A stretch of 64,000 nt of DNA. It comes from Proteles cristata cristata (Eukaryota; Chordata; Mammalia; Carnivora; Hyaenidae). Positions 23,161-36,337 of this stretch are shown here, piece after piece (the first letter of the stretch is position 1; each line of letters opens with the position of its first letter). The stretch is from contig JAESUZ010001514.1 of assembly GCA_017311185.1 (NCBI GenBank), forward strand, positions 186,001 to 250,000, given 5' to 3'. The notes beneath the pieces are model-generated. The model ran no database searches, had not been told where the DNA came from, and saw only the letters and a list, made by a program, of their open reading frames with translations. The translations under genes and the position numbers were made by a program.

Positions 23161-25092
23161 CGCTGTGCGGCCTGGCAGCCTGGCCCCGGGCCAGGCCTTC
23201 CAGAAGCTCCTCCTGTTGGCTGAGTGTGGAGATGAGGCGGCTGTTGGAGTAGCCGAGGCAGACCAGGCATGCAGGAGGCTTTGGAAAGTAGCAGGTGAGC
23301 TCGAGATACCTGCCAAGTAGAGTGCCCAGGCTTGGTGACAAGTGGCTCTCCTGAGGAGTGTACAGTTACCTTCCAGGTTTCAAGTTTGGTGACAGAGAGG
23401 AGTGATGCCAGGAGGAGAAATAGGCAGGTTAAGAAGACGAGCAGGGTTACAAGGAAAGAGAAGGAACGGGGCTGAAGGGAGTCTTGGAAGTCCTATTTTC
23501 TGGGCCTTTTTTGTATTTAGTGATATTGACATTTGTGAAAATCACAAAAGCTACCTGGTGCCTGCAGGGAGATATCTTTAACTAAATACTAATGGGTGGC
23601 AGCATGGGTCCTCTGTAAGTTTTCATGTTTTATGACTTGTGTTTCAGGTCATTTTAAAAATGATGTATTTCCGAGTGCTTTGTTTTGTTTTCAGATGATT
23701 ATTTATGGTCTAGTTCAAGGGAGCCCAGATGCAGCCCAAGTAAAGACTCGTCACCCCTGGAAACCTGAGCCCTGCCAGCATGAGGAAGCAGGAAAACTCC
23801 AGGGTCAGAGATGTTTTTAAGTTTGAAACTGCTGATTTAGGAATTGTCCCCAAAGCTCAGTGATCGTAAAGGGATGTGAAGTGCTAGTTGTCAACAGAAG
23901 AAAGAGACTGAGCTGAGATAAAAACAAAAGCATTTGTTTGGGTCCCAGAATTACAGTCCCATGAACACAGATTTGGGCAGCAACCCAAATGGTGCCTCCA
24001 GGGAACAAAATCAGGGGTTTTTAAATCAAGAGCAAATGCTTATGTATGTGGCTTACAAAGAAAGAACTTCGATTGGTGTTGGTGGCATAAAACTAAATCT
24101 GGGCTGAATATAATTGGTGGCTAAGGCTGTCCCCCCGCAGAGCCTCACTCGAGCACGCTGCAGGTGTTTGGGCTGAGTCCTTGCAGTGCCGCCCCTTTGG
24201 CCCAGTTCACAGGTTCTTGGCTCCAGCCAGTGAGGACGTGCAGAAGGCCCATGTCCGTAATGGCTTCCTGGCTGCACCTCGAAACCCCTTGACATAAGTG
24301 ATCCCGTTTCACACAGTCATTGTGGCCACGGCGGGTGGCAGTAAGGGCAAGGACTGTGATGAATGCTGTGCTGCTTGCTCACCAATGGGTTCCACCATAG
24401 CCACGTGGCAGTTTGTAACACTGGTTTACAATTACAATTCTCAAGTCAAAAAGGAGACATTGGGAAAAAATACTTGAAAGCAAGAAATCTATTTGTTGAA
24501 ATTACTCTCCTACGTACAGGGTTAACTGTGGCCCTCTCAGAAGCACTCATCGGTTGAGGACCTGGCTTCGGGTGTGTGGCTCACGCCTCCTTGGGGGGTC
24601 TCTAAAGAGCTGGTGTCACCTCACTGTCCTTCTGTCCTGTACCGGGTGGCTTGTCTGTTTAACAGCTTCTATTAGATATTTTAGCTGAGGTCTCCCTTGA
24701 TCTTCCTAGAAAAGAGGAAACTATTGAAGCTAGTTTCCTAAGTATTCTCTTTGGTTCAGATATGTTTTATTATATGTCAGAAGTCATCTAAACCCAAAGT
24801 GCCAGCAGCTTGCAAGTATACCTAGTGCGGCCGTATTTGTGCATCCATTGCCTGTATAGCAGGTAACAAAAGATTTAAGAAATTAGGGATTATGAGCTGC
24901 AGCCCATAGGTATCGATCGTATTCTCTGAATTTAAACCATCATGTGGATTTTATATTACAAAATGGGTTGTTTTAAAAAGTTTTATTGTATGCTTGTAAT
25001 TATCAAGCCTGTCCTTTCTACCTATGAGGATTCTATGGGTATAAAATATTTAAGAAATGATACATGCTTTTCTTTTTCTGTTCTCACATTTT
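23161..25092. other. SNX18 intron, unassigned
   Basis: No exon recognised. The 23930-24420 part reads like a diverged interspersed repeat, but I cannot name it. Confidence 0.4.
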
Positions 25093-25106
25093 AAAGTCCT
25101 TATCTA

Positions 25107-25346
25107 GGGGCGCCTGGGTGGCTTAGTCGGTTAAGCGTCCGACTTTCGCTTGGGTCATGATCTCGCGGTTCGTGGGTTCGAGCCCCGCGTCGGGCTCTGT
25201 GCTGACTGCCAGCTCGGAGCCTGGAGCCTGTTTCAGTCTGTGACTCCCTCTCTCTCTGACCCTCCCCTGCTCACGCTGTCTCTCTCTCTCTCTCTCCTAG
25301 AAATAAATAATTTAAAAAAATATTTAAAAAAATAAAAAATAAAAAT
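25107..25346 (+). repeat. Young-subfamily CAN-SINE, 14-bp duplication
   Basis: Forward copy with intact A and B boxes and all young-set diagnostics. Target-site duplication aaagtccttatcta is exact at 25093-25106 and 25347-25360. Confidence 0.92.
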
Positions 25347-25360
25347 AAAGTCCTTATCTA

Positions 25361-28165
25361 TATTTGCATGGCCACAGGCAAATCAGCCTTTTCACTGCTG
25401 TATCCAGACCCTTCTGAAGTAAAAACATACTATGTTTACAGAATTCTCTTGAATCTACAGCCCTAGTAGCTTTGTCACATATTTAATATTCCGTATAAGC
25501 TGAAACACAAGAAGCTTTGTATAAAATTTTCTCGCATAGAACCGCCCGTCCTGCCAAATAAGCCACAAGAGGTATAATCGTGCAGTTTCACTCTGCAGTT
25601 TGGGAGCAGAGTGAGCTGCAGGAATATGTGCATGGTGACAGTCATCAGATGTTGTAAGGTGCACTCCGGGTGTGCTCTCCTCGCCCCTCATTCCTGCCTT
25701 CGCACGTTTGGTGACTGGGGCCTGGAGTGAGCTGATAGGGCCACTTCGTTGGACGGAAGGAACAAGGCTTTTCCCTACAACAAACTACTACGTACCACAT
25801 CTCAGGACCAGACCGAACTCAGAGGCCCGGATTCGTTAAATGATTGAGTTGTACATCATCTAGCAGCCAGGTTTCTTTTCTTTTTGCAGTTTATTATCCT
25901 TGTATCTGACCCTCTTCGAAGCCTCCTTTTTAAAATCACTCGAAAGTTCTTTTTGCCATTTATTATATTTATGAATTGAAAGTGAATTTTGCATTAATTT
26001 TACCTTTGAATTTTGATAGTTCTCAGCTGTAGGGACCGTTAGTCCCTTCAAAAAAAATTGCTTTCACTGACTTGAGTTCAGTGTTAACTATTGCCCCCAC
26101 CCAGCCGTTTATTATCAACTAAACTCTAAGCCAGGAGCCCACTGGGGATGACTTGACTCAGGAATCGAGTTTTGAGAACCCAGAGGTGTTTCGTGGGTTG
26201 CTTATCCCCGAGATGCGGCTTCCGAGGGGCCTGTCACTGTGCTGCCTTGTGCATTGTGTTGGGGCCCCTCTGAGGGTCTTTGAGGTCATGGGTGGGGCAG
26301 TCCCAGTTGGGAACTAACTACCTGACTTGAGAAGCTGGGCAGACCGGGTTCACATGCAGCTGGACACTTTCAGTCAAGTTACTTTTCCTAAATTTCACTT
26401 TCTGCCTCTGAAAATGAGAGTGATAATTGCTTTTCCTTCAGGGTTCAAGAGAAGGAAAAGACATATGCAAAGTGCAGAGCACAGAGGTGTGATTCACGGA
26501 CGACTGTTTTGCCTGGATGGACAGCCATTCTGCGTTTCTCTGTTAAGTGGATGTTGGCCTTTGTTTTTTGAGATGTTTTAATAAAAAAAAAATCAAAAAG
26601 TAAATATTGGAACAGAAAGGGGAAAGAGTCATCAACCAGTGGGTGGGTGGAGACCCAAAGGGAGGAAGGAAAGGGGCAGGGCAGAAGCTAGTGGGGAATT
26701 AGCAGGGGTGAGAGGGTGTGGGGACCAGTGATGAGAGAATAAGAGCAAATTGGCCACGTTGACCATATTAGCATTTTCTTTCAAAGTTATGTGTGTTGAA
26801 GGAAATGAAGAAAAACAGGCCTAGTCCAGTCTTGGGCAACTTCTACTTCCCTGTGTTGCCTTTCAGCCCACACCTTGGCTTTGATTTTCTGGGGCAAGGC
26901 CCTGGGAAGACAGAAAACCTACTCAATGTTTTTTGCCACATTCATGATTTCAAAATTAAATAAAGTGCTGGCTCCTTTTTTCCTTTTATTCTTCTTCTTC
27001 TTTTTTTTTTTTGAAAGGAGAAAATGTAGTCTTTGGATCCCTGTTGCTTAGTGACTAGGCCTTTTGTATAATTGGCCTTAGGAGGGACAGAACATACTGA
27101 GCGTAAGAGATTTGGTTGAGGAAAGGAAGGCAAAGTTCAGGTGCTGACACTGGCCCCGGCTGGAGGTGGGGGCCAGCTGGGGCAGCCAGCAAGCCCTGCA
27201 GGGCCCAGGAGGTGGAAGAAAGGGACACAGAGAGGGAAGTTAAAGGAGGCCATACAACTTCCACTGCGTTGAGGGCTCTCCCTGGCTAAAATGCCTGAAG
27301 CGGGACAGTGTTTGAGAGGCTTCCCACCCCCCACCCCCGCCAATACCCCCATCCTACTTTGCTGGGTCAGAAGTTGCCAGGAAATTACACAGCGTAGTGT
27401 ACTGTGACGGACTGCATTTGCTGGTGGCTTCGTTCAGCCTGCAGTGGGCCCTTGATTTGTGCTCATTGACTGGATGATAGCAGACCTTCGCTGCTCTTTT
27501 ACAAACACCAAAATAACACAGAGATGCTTCTTCAGCAGTTTTTACTGATGGAAATAATCTTAATGCTATGGAAATAATATGATGCCTTTGAAAATAGTGC
27601 TGACTTCCTGGATCATAATCTATAAAATGAATTTGAGTTGGAGTCTCCTTTAGAGTTATAATATTAATGAGCCCTGTCACACGATTAAGTTCTTTAGTTG
27701 TAGTTATTTTGTATTCTTTAGAAACATGCATAATGTAATCCCTTGGAAATTGAGTACATATGGATTATGCACCAGCTCGTGTTATTTCATGCTTCTCTCT
27801 TTCCAGCCTGAGCTTGCTTTGAAACTGTGCAAGATGGCTCACATTGGTAAGAATCAAAGGAAATGGTCAGAGTCAGAGGGGTAGGATTGAATTTAGGACA
27901 TGGGCTCTGCAGAGCTTTGTGTGGTGATGGGGAACGGGGCAGAGTACTTCTCTTTGAGTCTGGGCAATAAGTATAAGCATGAACCTGTCAGGAATTTTGC
28001 CTGTGCAGAGGCAGCTGACGATGTCAGAAAAGTCCAGCAGATTTTGTTAAAAACAGGTCCCAAAGCGAAGTGAAAAAATACTGGTTTCCTTTTCCTTTTA
28101 GCACTCCCATTGTGGAAAGGGAGGGACCCTCTCCAACAGAGTGGAGCAGAGGCCCTGCAGGGCAT
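25361..28165. other. SNX18 intron, mostly unassigned
   Basis: Single-copy-looking apart from a MIR piece at 26325. No exon recognised. Confidence 0.45.
26325..26490 (+). repeat. MIR-like SINE remnant
   Basis: Sense MIR features: 'agtcaagttacttttcctaa', 'ctgcctctgaaaatgagagtgataat' and 'atgcaaagtgcagagcacag' in consensus order. Confidence 0.6.
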
Positions 28166-28382
28166 GGGGCGCCTGGGTGGCTTAGTCGGTTAAGCGTCCG
28201 ACTTTCGCTTAGGTCATGATCTCGCGGTTCGTGGGTTCGAGCCCCGCGTCGGGCTCTGTGCTGACTGCCAGCTCAGAGCCTGGAGCCTGTTTCAGTCTGT
28301 GACTCCCTCGCTCTCTGGCCCTCCCCTGCTCACGCTCTCTCTCTCTCTCCTAGAAATGAATTAAAAAAATTAAAAAAAAAAT
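28166..28382 (+). repeat. Young-subfamily CAN-SINE
   Basis: Forward copy with intact A and B boxes, 'gactgccagctc' and 'cctagaaatgaatt' tail. No clear target-site duplication is visible around it, unlike most of the other young copies. Confidence 0.9.
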
Positions 28383-30757
28383 AGGAAGGGGCAGGCCTGG
28401 CTGGCAGGTAGGAGTTGGGGGTTCTTTGTCATGAGTTAACTGTGGTACTTCGGACAAGCCACTTAGCCACTTGTAAGACTGAGAGAATTGTACCAAAGAC
28501 CCTTCTGAGATCCTCTGAGCTTTCAAACAACAGTGACAAAAACAAAGCAAAAACCCTCCACAGACTCTGGGGACCAACTCTGCCCCTGTCTCCTCAGAAT
28601 CAGCCCTACTGACTTCTCCAGCAGGTATCTTGTCAGGGGTGGAGTGAGGAGAAGGAAGTCCTCAGGGTTCCTGCTCCCCCTTTTGCAATAAAGTCTTAGG
28701 GTTATTGGTTCTTCAGTGAACTTTCCATTTTGTGGAGAAATTCTGATAATTCACCCAGCTAATTTAATAATTGAGTGCTCAACTGAAAGTTCATTCTTAA
28801 CTTGTAAGCCTTTTCGGGAGGAGGTGCACCTCTGTTCCTTTCTGCCTCCTTCCACAGCATTCCCTGAGGGAGAGAAACAACCGAGTTTGTTAGACTCGGC
28901 CTGTGCCCTGGAGCCTGCTGGATTACCCCTGCCTGTTTGGGAGCATCATAATGGGGAATGGTTGAAATATGTTGCCTCACTTTCAACAATACTTTTTCCT
29001 ATACTTCACATATATCTGAAGAACGTACAGTTTTCATGTGTTACCTTCTCACAAGTTTATTTCCTTCTAGAAATGTTACCATTCTACTGGCTACTTATTT
29101 TATGAAGAAAAGTGTACTCACATTGCTCTGTATTGGTCAGTCCCTTCTTATTTAATCTCAGAATTTAATACTTGCCTATGTTTTCTTTTCATAATAAAAT
29201 CTTACTCAGTTCATATAGTATTCCAGACGCAACTACCCAAGCCTGTTAGCCCAGGAAACAGTTTCACAGTAATGTACTTCTGTTCCCCATTTTAAAATGT
29301 TTTTCCCTTCGATCACTCCTATTTAAAAGTTTTCTTTTCTTTAAAACTGTCGTCCTGACCATGAGTATCACCTGGTCTCTTGTTTAATCCAGCAGCGACC
29401 ACTTTGTACCTTAGACTTTATTGTGTAATTTCTCTGCTGTATTCTTTCATTTCCCTTTTCTGTTCTGAAAGCAGTGTGGCAGTATGAAGTTTATGAGGGA
29501 GGGGGCTGGCAGATTCCTCCTATGTCAGCCACTTAAAAGATAGAGATTTTGAAAACCTTTGCCTGTTTTTATATTCTATGATAAAAAATGTGTGTTCGCT
29601 TTGTTCTTTAGATTCTGGGCAACGTTTTTGGTTCTTATTTACACTCTTCTTGGGTTTGGTGAAAACCAGTACGGCTGAGAGAATGCTTCCATGATGTAGT
29701 AATGCCTCGTTACAGCTCGCAGCTGGTTACAGCGAACTTCAGCTGCTACTGCTTCAGCAGCTACAAACCAATTTTTAAAGTGATCCTAAGCTTAGCAAGT
29801 GTGTACTGATCTAATTCTGTCCCAATATTTCTTTTTTCTCCAAACTTTCACTCCTTAAGGCTACACCTGATTCAGAATTTGGCTATCTCTGCCTTTCTTG
29901 TGATATTTAAAATTCTAAATATGAAAATATGTGAAATGTAGAAACATGCACAGGTAATTCCTGGTTTGAGAATCGCCAGATCAACTGTGGGAACATAGCC
30001 ACTTATGACAAACCCCATAATATAGTTCTAATAACACTGTTTCATTTACATCCAGCCAGTATTTGTAGTATCATTTCTGTTGGAAAAATATGTTCCTGTG
30101 TTCATCTTGACAGGATCCAGGGTTTGGAAGCACAGCGGGTAGAGGTAGGTAGAGGGAAGCTTCTGGGGACTTGAGAAAGCAGTTCTGTTTGTCAGTCCCC
30201 AAGAGTTTAAACACCCTTGCGATTTGTTCACATGGGCGACTTGAGCTATTTAAAAGATGTCACTTTTCTTTCTGTTTACTCCCAGTCAGTAAACTGGTCA
30301 GTGAACTTCTATAATTAGCTTACTGAATAATTTGACTTTATCTTTTCTGTAAGAAAGAAATCACACTGAACCCATCCTATATGTTAGATGTCCATGGAAA
30401 AACTAGCTGGAGGGGTGTGCGATTAATATTTAAAACCAAAATGACTTTCTTCTTAAAAGAAATAATATTTTTTTAACTTTGCAAAATATTTTACAAAAGA
30501 TAACTTTATTATTATTTATTTTTTTAATTGGTTTAGGATATTGTTGTCATTCTGAACTCAGCCAGCTACTGTACACTCAGAGGAGGAATGAGGCTGCTGT
30601 CACTTTGACTCAGGATATATTCAGAAACTCTTCGTGGGTTTTCAAAAAGTATATTGCTGTCACCTTGTTTTATTGTTCATCTTCTTTCTTCAGAAGGTGC
30701 ATCTGGGGGTAAATCAGCTACATTTCAGTTAAAAGAGGTTGCTTTAAAATTTTTCTA
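28383..30757. other. SNX18 intron, mostly unassigned
   Basis: A MIR-like sense stretch at about 28420-28530 ('cttcggacaagccacttagcc'). The rest is AT-rich with no exon recognised. Confidence 0.45.
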
Positions 30758-30963
30758 GGAATGCCCAGCTGGGTCAGTCAGCTAAGCATCTGACTTGGAC
30801 TCAGGTCATCATCTCACAGCTCGTTAGTTCAAGCCCCGTGTCGGGCTCTTTGCTGACAGCTTAGAACTTGGAGCTGCTTTGGATTCTGTGTCTTCCCCCC
30901 TCTCTCTCTTCCCCTTCCTATCTTGTGCTCTGTCTCTCAAAAATAAATAAACATTAAAAGAAC
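30758..30963 (+). repeat. Older CAN-SINE, forward arm of an inverted pair
   Basis: Diverged forward SINE ('gctgggtcagtcagctaagc', 'agttcaagccccgtgtcgggctc', tail 'caaaaataaataaac'). Its A-rich end is the insertion site of the reverse SINE that follows directly. Confidence 0.85.
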
Positions 30964-31184
30964 TTTTTTTTTTTTTAATGTTTTATTTCTTTCTAGGAGA
31001 GAGAGAGAGACAGTGTGAGCAGGGGAGGGTCAGAGAGAGAGAGAGTCACAGACTCTGAAACAGGCTCCAGGCTCTGAGCTGGCAGTCAGCACAGAGCCCG
31101 ACGCGGGGCTCGAACCCACGAACCACGAGATCATGACCTAAGCGAAAGTCGGACACTTAACCGACTAAGCCACCCAGGCGCCCC
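30964..31184 (-). repeat. Young-subfamily CAN-SINE, reverse arm of an inverted pair
   Basis: Minus-strand young copy. A taaaagaac duplication (30955-30963 and 31185-31193) shows that it inserted into the A tail of the older SINE, giving two SINEs tail to tail with no spacer. Confidence 0.9.
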
Positions 31185-31193
31185 TAAAAGAAC

Positions 31194-32387
31194 GTTTTTC
31201 TCAATAAAATTTGCTGTAAATTTGTGGTAGTTTTGTGGAGACTAATCTTCCTTGCTTATACATGGCACTCGCTATATATAGTGAGTGTACAAACCAGACT
31301 GTGTACATTTAAAGTGCACTGTGTAATATATGCTGTTTTGTATAGGCCCTTCATCGTTTGAGGCATGTAACTCACCTTAAAAAAATAATTTGAGCTCCCT
31401 AGAACAGGAACTGTGTCCCTTTAAAAAAAAAAAATTTCTTATATCTCCTGTCACCCTGCTACTGTAATCCTGATACATTATGTTAATGGATTGCATTAAG
31501 TTGGTTAAACCAGAATTCCAAGTGGAGTTGGCCTTTGGGTGCTTACTCCTCTCCTCAATGGTTTGTTCCATCCTTCCTTGTTTGCAAAATAAAGTTTATT
31601 TTTTCTGGGGTGTCCAACTACATCAGAGCAAAGAAGCAAAGCCTATATATCCCTAAAGGGATTTTCTGTTACTATTTTTAGTTGTAGTTCTTAATCTATA
31701 TAATCTTTCAATACAATCTAGGCAGATAGAGAGTGAGAACAAGAGAAAGAGACCTTCTTTCTCTGCCCCCCCCCCATGTATGTTTGGGTTTAGATGTTTC
31801 AAAATCATGAAACATGTGCTGCTTTTTCAGTGTTTTGTGGCACCTAAGTGTTGTTACCAAGACCAGAAAATCAGACATCTTACAAATATTAAATTGCTTT
31901 ACAGGCACAATTAGTGAATTGAATGAGGTTAATAAGATTCCAGAAGGAAATTTTCAAAACCTGTATAGTAGTTCTACCTATTCACAGGGCCTTCTGAATT
32001 GCATATCAAAATAGAAGCCAGGGACTTCCTAAGGGAGGCGGCTTATGGGGCAGGAACCTCAGCCACAGGTGTGGGGCTGGGGAGCAGGTGGAGAGGAGGA
32101 GGAGAAACAGCAGATTCTCAACTGCCCAGCTTTTCTCCCCCAGCACCCCGCTCACCTAGGTCCACCTGGCTTTCTTGCCCATTCAGGCTCCAACTTCATT
32201 TCAAATATTTCTAGATAGTCTTTGCTTTGAAGTCAGTCACCATTCACATCCCGTCCTCACATCTTACTTGGTTACCTGATGAATTTGATGCTCAAAGAGG
32301 TTGAGTAGCTTCTTCAGTTTCCTTATAAAAGTAAGAGTAATGTCTGTTGTAAAACTGTAGTAGGGTTAGTGATAGTGTGTGAGAAGT
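31194..32387. other. SNX18 intron, unassigned
   Basis: No exon recognised. A near-palindrome (cactcgctatatatagtgag) lies at about 31266-31287, and MIR-like text at about 32310-32390. Confidence 0.4.
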
Positions 32388-32541
32388 GCCTAGGGGGAGA
32401 GGGGCAGAGGCAGAGAAAGAGAATCCCAAGCAGGCTTCATGCTCAGAGCAGAGCCCTACACAGAGCTTGATATGACTCTGGGATCATGAGCTGAGCCAAA
32501 AATTAATAGTTGCTCAACTGAATGAGCCACCCAGATACCCC
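32388..32541 (-). repeat. Truncated older CAN-SINE
   Basis: Minus-strand SINE body and head ('gggatcatgagctgagcc', 'gagccacccagataccc') without its tail part. It abuts the L1 3' end at 32542. Confidence 0.75.
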
Positions 32542-32659
32542 ATATATTTTTTTATACAAGTATAATTAATATACAGTGTTACATTAGTGTCAGGTGTACA
32601 ATGTGGTGATTCAACAATTCCATACATTGTTCAGTGCTCATCAAGATAAGTGTACTCTT

Positions 32660-32883
32660 TTTTTTTTTTTTTTTTTAAATATTTTATTTATTTCCAGGAG
32701 AGAGAGAGAGACAGCGTGAGCAGGGGAGGGTCAGAGAGAGAGGGAGTCACAGACTGAAACAGGCTCCAGGCTCTGAGCTGGCACTTAGCACAGAGCCCGA
32801 CGCGGGGCTCGAACCCACGAACCGCGAGATCATGACCTAAGCAAAAGTCGGACGCTTAACCGACTAAGCCACCCAGGCGCCCC
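32660..32883 (-). repeat. Young-subfamily CAN-SINE inside the L1, 17-bp duplication
   Basis: Minus-strand young copy. Target-site duplication aagataagtgtactctt is exact at 32643-32659 and 32884-32900, with L1 sequence continuous across it. Confidence 0.93.
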
Positions 32884-33173
32884 AAGATAAGTGTACTCTT
32901 CATCCCCTTCACCTGTTTCACCCATCCTCACCACCCACTTCCCTTGCAGTAACCAACCACCATTTTGTTCTTTGTATTTAAGAGTCTGTTCTCTTTGTCT
33001 CTTTTTTCTCTTTGTTTTGTTTCTTAAATTCCATGTATGAATGAAAGCATGTGGTATTTGTGTGTCTGTGACTTATTTCACTTAGCATTATAACTTTTTG
33101 CTCCATCGATGTTGTTGCAAATGGCAAGATTTTATTATTTGTTTATGGCTGAGTAATATTCCTCCCCTCCCCC

Positions 33174-33176
<3 letters not shown>

Positions 33177-33208
<32 letters not shown>
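33177..33208. repeat. (GT)16 microsatellite
   Basis: Uninterrupted GT run in the L1 3' UTR, where the consensus has an AT/GT-rich stretch. Likely length-variable. Confidence 0.95.
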
Positions 33209-33210
<2 letters not shown>

Positions 33211-34330
33211 CACATCTTTTTAATCCAATCAATTCTTCTATCGAGAACACTTGGATTGCTTCCATATCTTGGCCATTGTAAATAATACTGCAATAAACAT
33301 AAGGGTGCATGTGCCTTTTCAAATTACAGTATTCATTTTCTTTGGGTAAATACCCAGTAGTGGAATTACTGGATCATGTGGTAATTCTATTTTTAATTTT
33401 TTGAGGAATCTCCATACTGTTTTCAACAGTGGCTACACCAATTTGCATTCCTACCAACAGTGTATGAGAGTTCCCATTTCTCAACATCCTTACCAATACT
33501 TGTTATTTCTTGTGTTTTTGGTTTTAGCCATTCTGACAGATAAAGTGATACTTCATTGTGATTTTAATTTGCATTTCCCCTGATGATTAGTGATGTTGAG
33601 CATCTCTTCATGTGTCTATTGAACATCTGCATGTTTTCTTTGGGAAAATGTTTAGGTCCTCTGCCCACTTTTAATTGGATTATTTAATTTTTTTGGTGTT
33701 GAGTTGTAGAAGCTCTTTATATATTTTGGATATTAACCCCTTATCAGATATATCATTCACAAATATTTTATCTCAGTAGGATGTTTTTTTTCTTTTGTTG
33801 ATGGTTTCCTTTGCTGTGTGAAAACTTTTTATTTTGGTATAGTCAGAATAGTTTAATTTTGCTTTTGTTTCCCTTGTCAGAGAAGACATATCTAGAAACA
33901 TGTTTTGACAGATGTCAAAGAAATTACTGCCTGTATTTTTTTATAGGAATTTTATGGTTTCATGTCTCACATTTAGGTCTTTAATCCATTTTGAGTTTAT
34001 TTTTGTTTTTATGGTAAAAGAAAGTGGTCCAGTTTCATTGTTTTGGTGTCTAGTTTTCCCAACACTGTTATCTTTTTCCCATTGTAAATCTTGGCTTCTT
34101 TGTGATAGATTATTTGACCATAAAAATGTGAGTTTATTTCTGGACTCTATTCTGTTCTTTTGACCTATGTGAATATTTTTATTGCCAGTACCATATTCTT
34201 TTGATTACTTTAGCTTTAGTATGCCTTGAAATCTTGGATTGTGATACGTCCAGCTCTGTTCTTCTTTTTCAAGATCATTTTGGCTATTTGGGGTTTTTAG
34301 TGGTTCTATAAAATTTTAGGGTAATCCCTA

Positions 34331-36018
34331 GCATATATTGTTTACTCTCTTAGGAAGCTGCCATTTGTTGTTTTTATATTCCTGTGCCCTATCCACTTCC
34401 CACCCCCAGCCTTGTCCTCAGCACAATGCCTGGGATGTAGTAGGTCCTCTGAGCTCTTTCCCTCGTGACAGTTTCACATGTTATCTTGGAGAAAGACATA
34501 CTTAACTCCCACACAGAATTACATACTTTGTGGTCCTGTTTCACTTCATGTCCCGTGTGTGCCTGTCCTCCGTGTGCTTTGCCAGGTGGCTTCTTTGAGA
34601 AGGAAGGGGGGCGGGCAGGGACTTGATGCTAAAATGTTTGAATCTCTGTGTTTTAGCAATGTGCTCTATACACATCAGGTCCTTTATAAACGTTTGTTAA
34701 ACAAATTAAATCCTTGTCCCAGAGCTGAGCCTTTTGGGACTTGAAGGTAGGAGCATTTGTGTTATTTACCCATTTGATACTTGGGAGAAAAACGAGTCTC
34801 AAATTCCCGTTGGCGTTTTTAGGATGTACACTTAAAACAGTTAAAGGTGTTAAATGCCAAAAGATCCTTAGGCCTCAGCGAGATTTGATAGTTACTGTTG
34901 TGTCCAGGAGTTTTGAAAATGTATGCCCATCTGATAAATTGTAAAAACTTGAGACTTGTTCCCTTTTAAGTTGGTTTTTAGAGATGCAGATGCGCAATTC
35001 CGTCTCCTAAAGGGCAATTTCTAAGAACATGGTGATGTCATTTAGAGTTGGACATTCGCCAGCTGAGCCAGGCTTCAGAGCCCCTGTATACAGGACAATA
35101 CTCTCCAGGCTCTGATGACTAGAATGAGTGATCCTTGGAGCATAGCACCAGTGCAGGCAGCGTGCACACAGGCATCACAGATGCACGGGGTAGGGTGCTG
35201 TGTGTCCTCGGTGTGTGCCTAGCGGGCTTGGGTGCCTGTGGGTGGAATCATAAACTAGTCAGATCACCTGAGACTTTTCACTTCCTGTTTCCTCCCTCCC
35301 TCCCTTTCTCTCTCTCTCTCTCTGCCAATTTAAACATTCATTTCATAATTTCATATTCTCAGTCATCTTGTTTAAAAATGTTTCTCCTAATTCTGTCTCA
35401 TTAGTACTTTCCTGGTGTTTTCAACTTCAGTTTTTGTATGTAACTTGTGAGACTTGGACACAGATAAGATACATTTGCTATGAAAAATGATTTCTTTCTC
35501 TTTAATATAAATGACAAGCAGGTAGGTTTTACGGTTTTGCTAGCCTTGCCCAGGGCAACTACAGATGTATAAAAAGTCCTGCACTTTCAGAGGGATGGCT
35601 TCCTGGTGGGATTGGTCAGGGGTCTTCTTGAAGCCATGTTAATGCCCATGAATTCTCTCTACAGAAACAATTACTCAGGTTTCCCCCCTCCTCCTAAACA
35701 GGCTCTTTTTGTCCCCCTTGGTGTTACCATGGTGAAGAGTGCCCAGCCAGGTGTGCTAGAGGTTTCTCTCTCGTCCTTCAACATGGTTTAGTAGAATGAG
35801 TGCTAGATGGAGCCAAAATCTGAATTCTTGAGCTGGCCATGAGCAAGTGATTTGAACTTTACCATTATTCATTTCCAAAAATCCATGAAGATCCTTTGTT
35901 TCCTACCCCTAAATATCCTTGGTTTTTGGTATCTTCACATGACTGTGGTTTTGTGGGAGGTCTACCCTCATGTGGCAACTGCCAGAGTGATCGTCCCCTT
36001 CCTACTCCCTTGTACATA
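34331..36018. other. SNX18 intron, mostly unassigned
   Basis: An L2-like sense fragment at about 34370-34470 ('cagcacaatgcctgggatgtagtaggt') and a CT-rich run at about 35287-35324. No exon recognised. Confidence 0.45.
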
Positions 36019-36032
36019 CTCTGGTGACATTT

Positions 36033-36247
36033 TTTTTTAATTTTTAATTTTTAAAATGTTTGTTTATTTTTAAGAGAGAGAGACAGAGCATAAGTCAGGG
36101 AGGGGCAGAGAGAGAGAGGGACACACAGAATCCGAAGCAGGCTCCAGACTCCAAGCTGTCAGCAGAGCCCAGTGCAGGGCTTGAATTCACAAACTGTGAG
36201 ATCATGACCTGAGCCGAAGTCAGAACTGACTGAGCCACCAGGTGCCC
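36033..36247 (-). repeat. CAN-SINE with 14-bp duplication
   Basis: Minus-strand SINE of the older type ('gctgtcagcagagccc', 'gagatcatgacctgagccgaagtc'). Target-site duplication ctctggtgacattt at 36019-36032 and 36248-36261. Confidence 0.9.
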
Positions 36248-36337
36248 CTCTGGTGACATTTCTTGACCAGAGGCAATGGCACCTCTGTCTTTATTCCCAG
36301 GTCATCATTAGGGTAGACTCAAAACTCATTGGTCCTT

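Larger units (their letters stand above)
32542..34330 (-). mobile_element. L1 LINE, minus strand: 3' UTR and ORF2 C-terminal remains
   Basis: Reading the minus strand, 34330 down to about 33300 is the degraded 3' part of L1 ORF2. One recognisable stretch near 33990 reads NSKWIKDLNVRHETIKF. The 3' UTR follows down to 32542, with the usual antisense phrases ('ttgcaaatggcaagattt', 'aataatactgcaataaacat', 'tgggtaaatacccagtag'). Frameshifts and stops break the ORF, so it is dead. A (GT)16 run (33177) and a young SINE (32660) have expanded within it. Confidence 0.88.

Noticed and set aside
31261..31290. Near-palindrome around CTATATATAG as a regulatory site
   Set aside because: A short AT-rich palindrome of this size is expected by chance in 64 kb, and nothing else supports function.
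33912..34163. Plus-strand open frame at 33.9 kb
   Set aside because: It is the antisense shadow of L1 ORF2 remains, which read in the minus direction.
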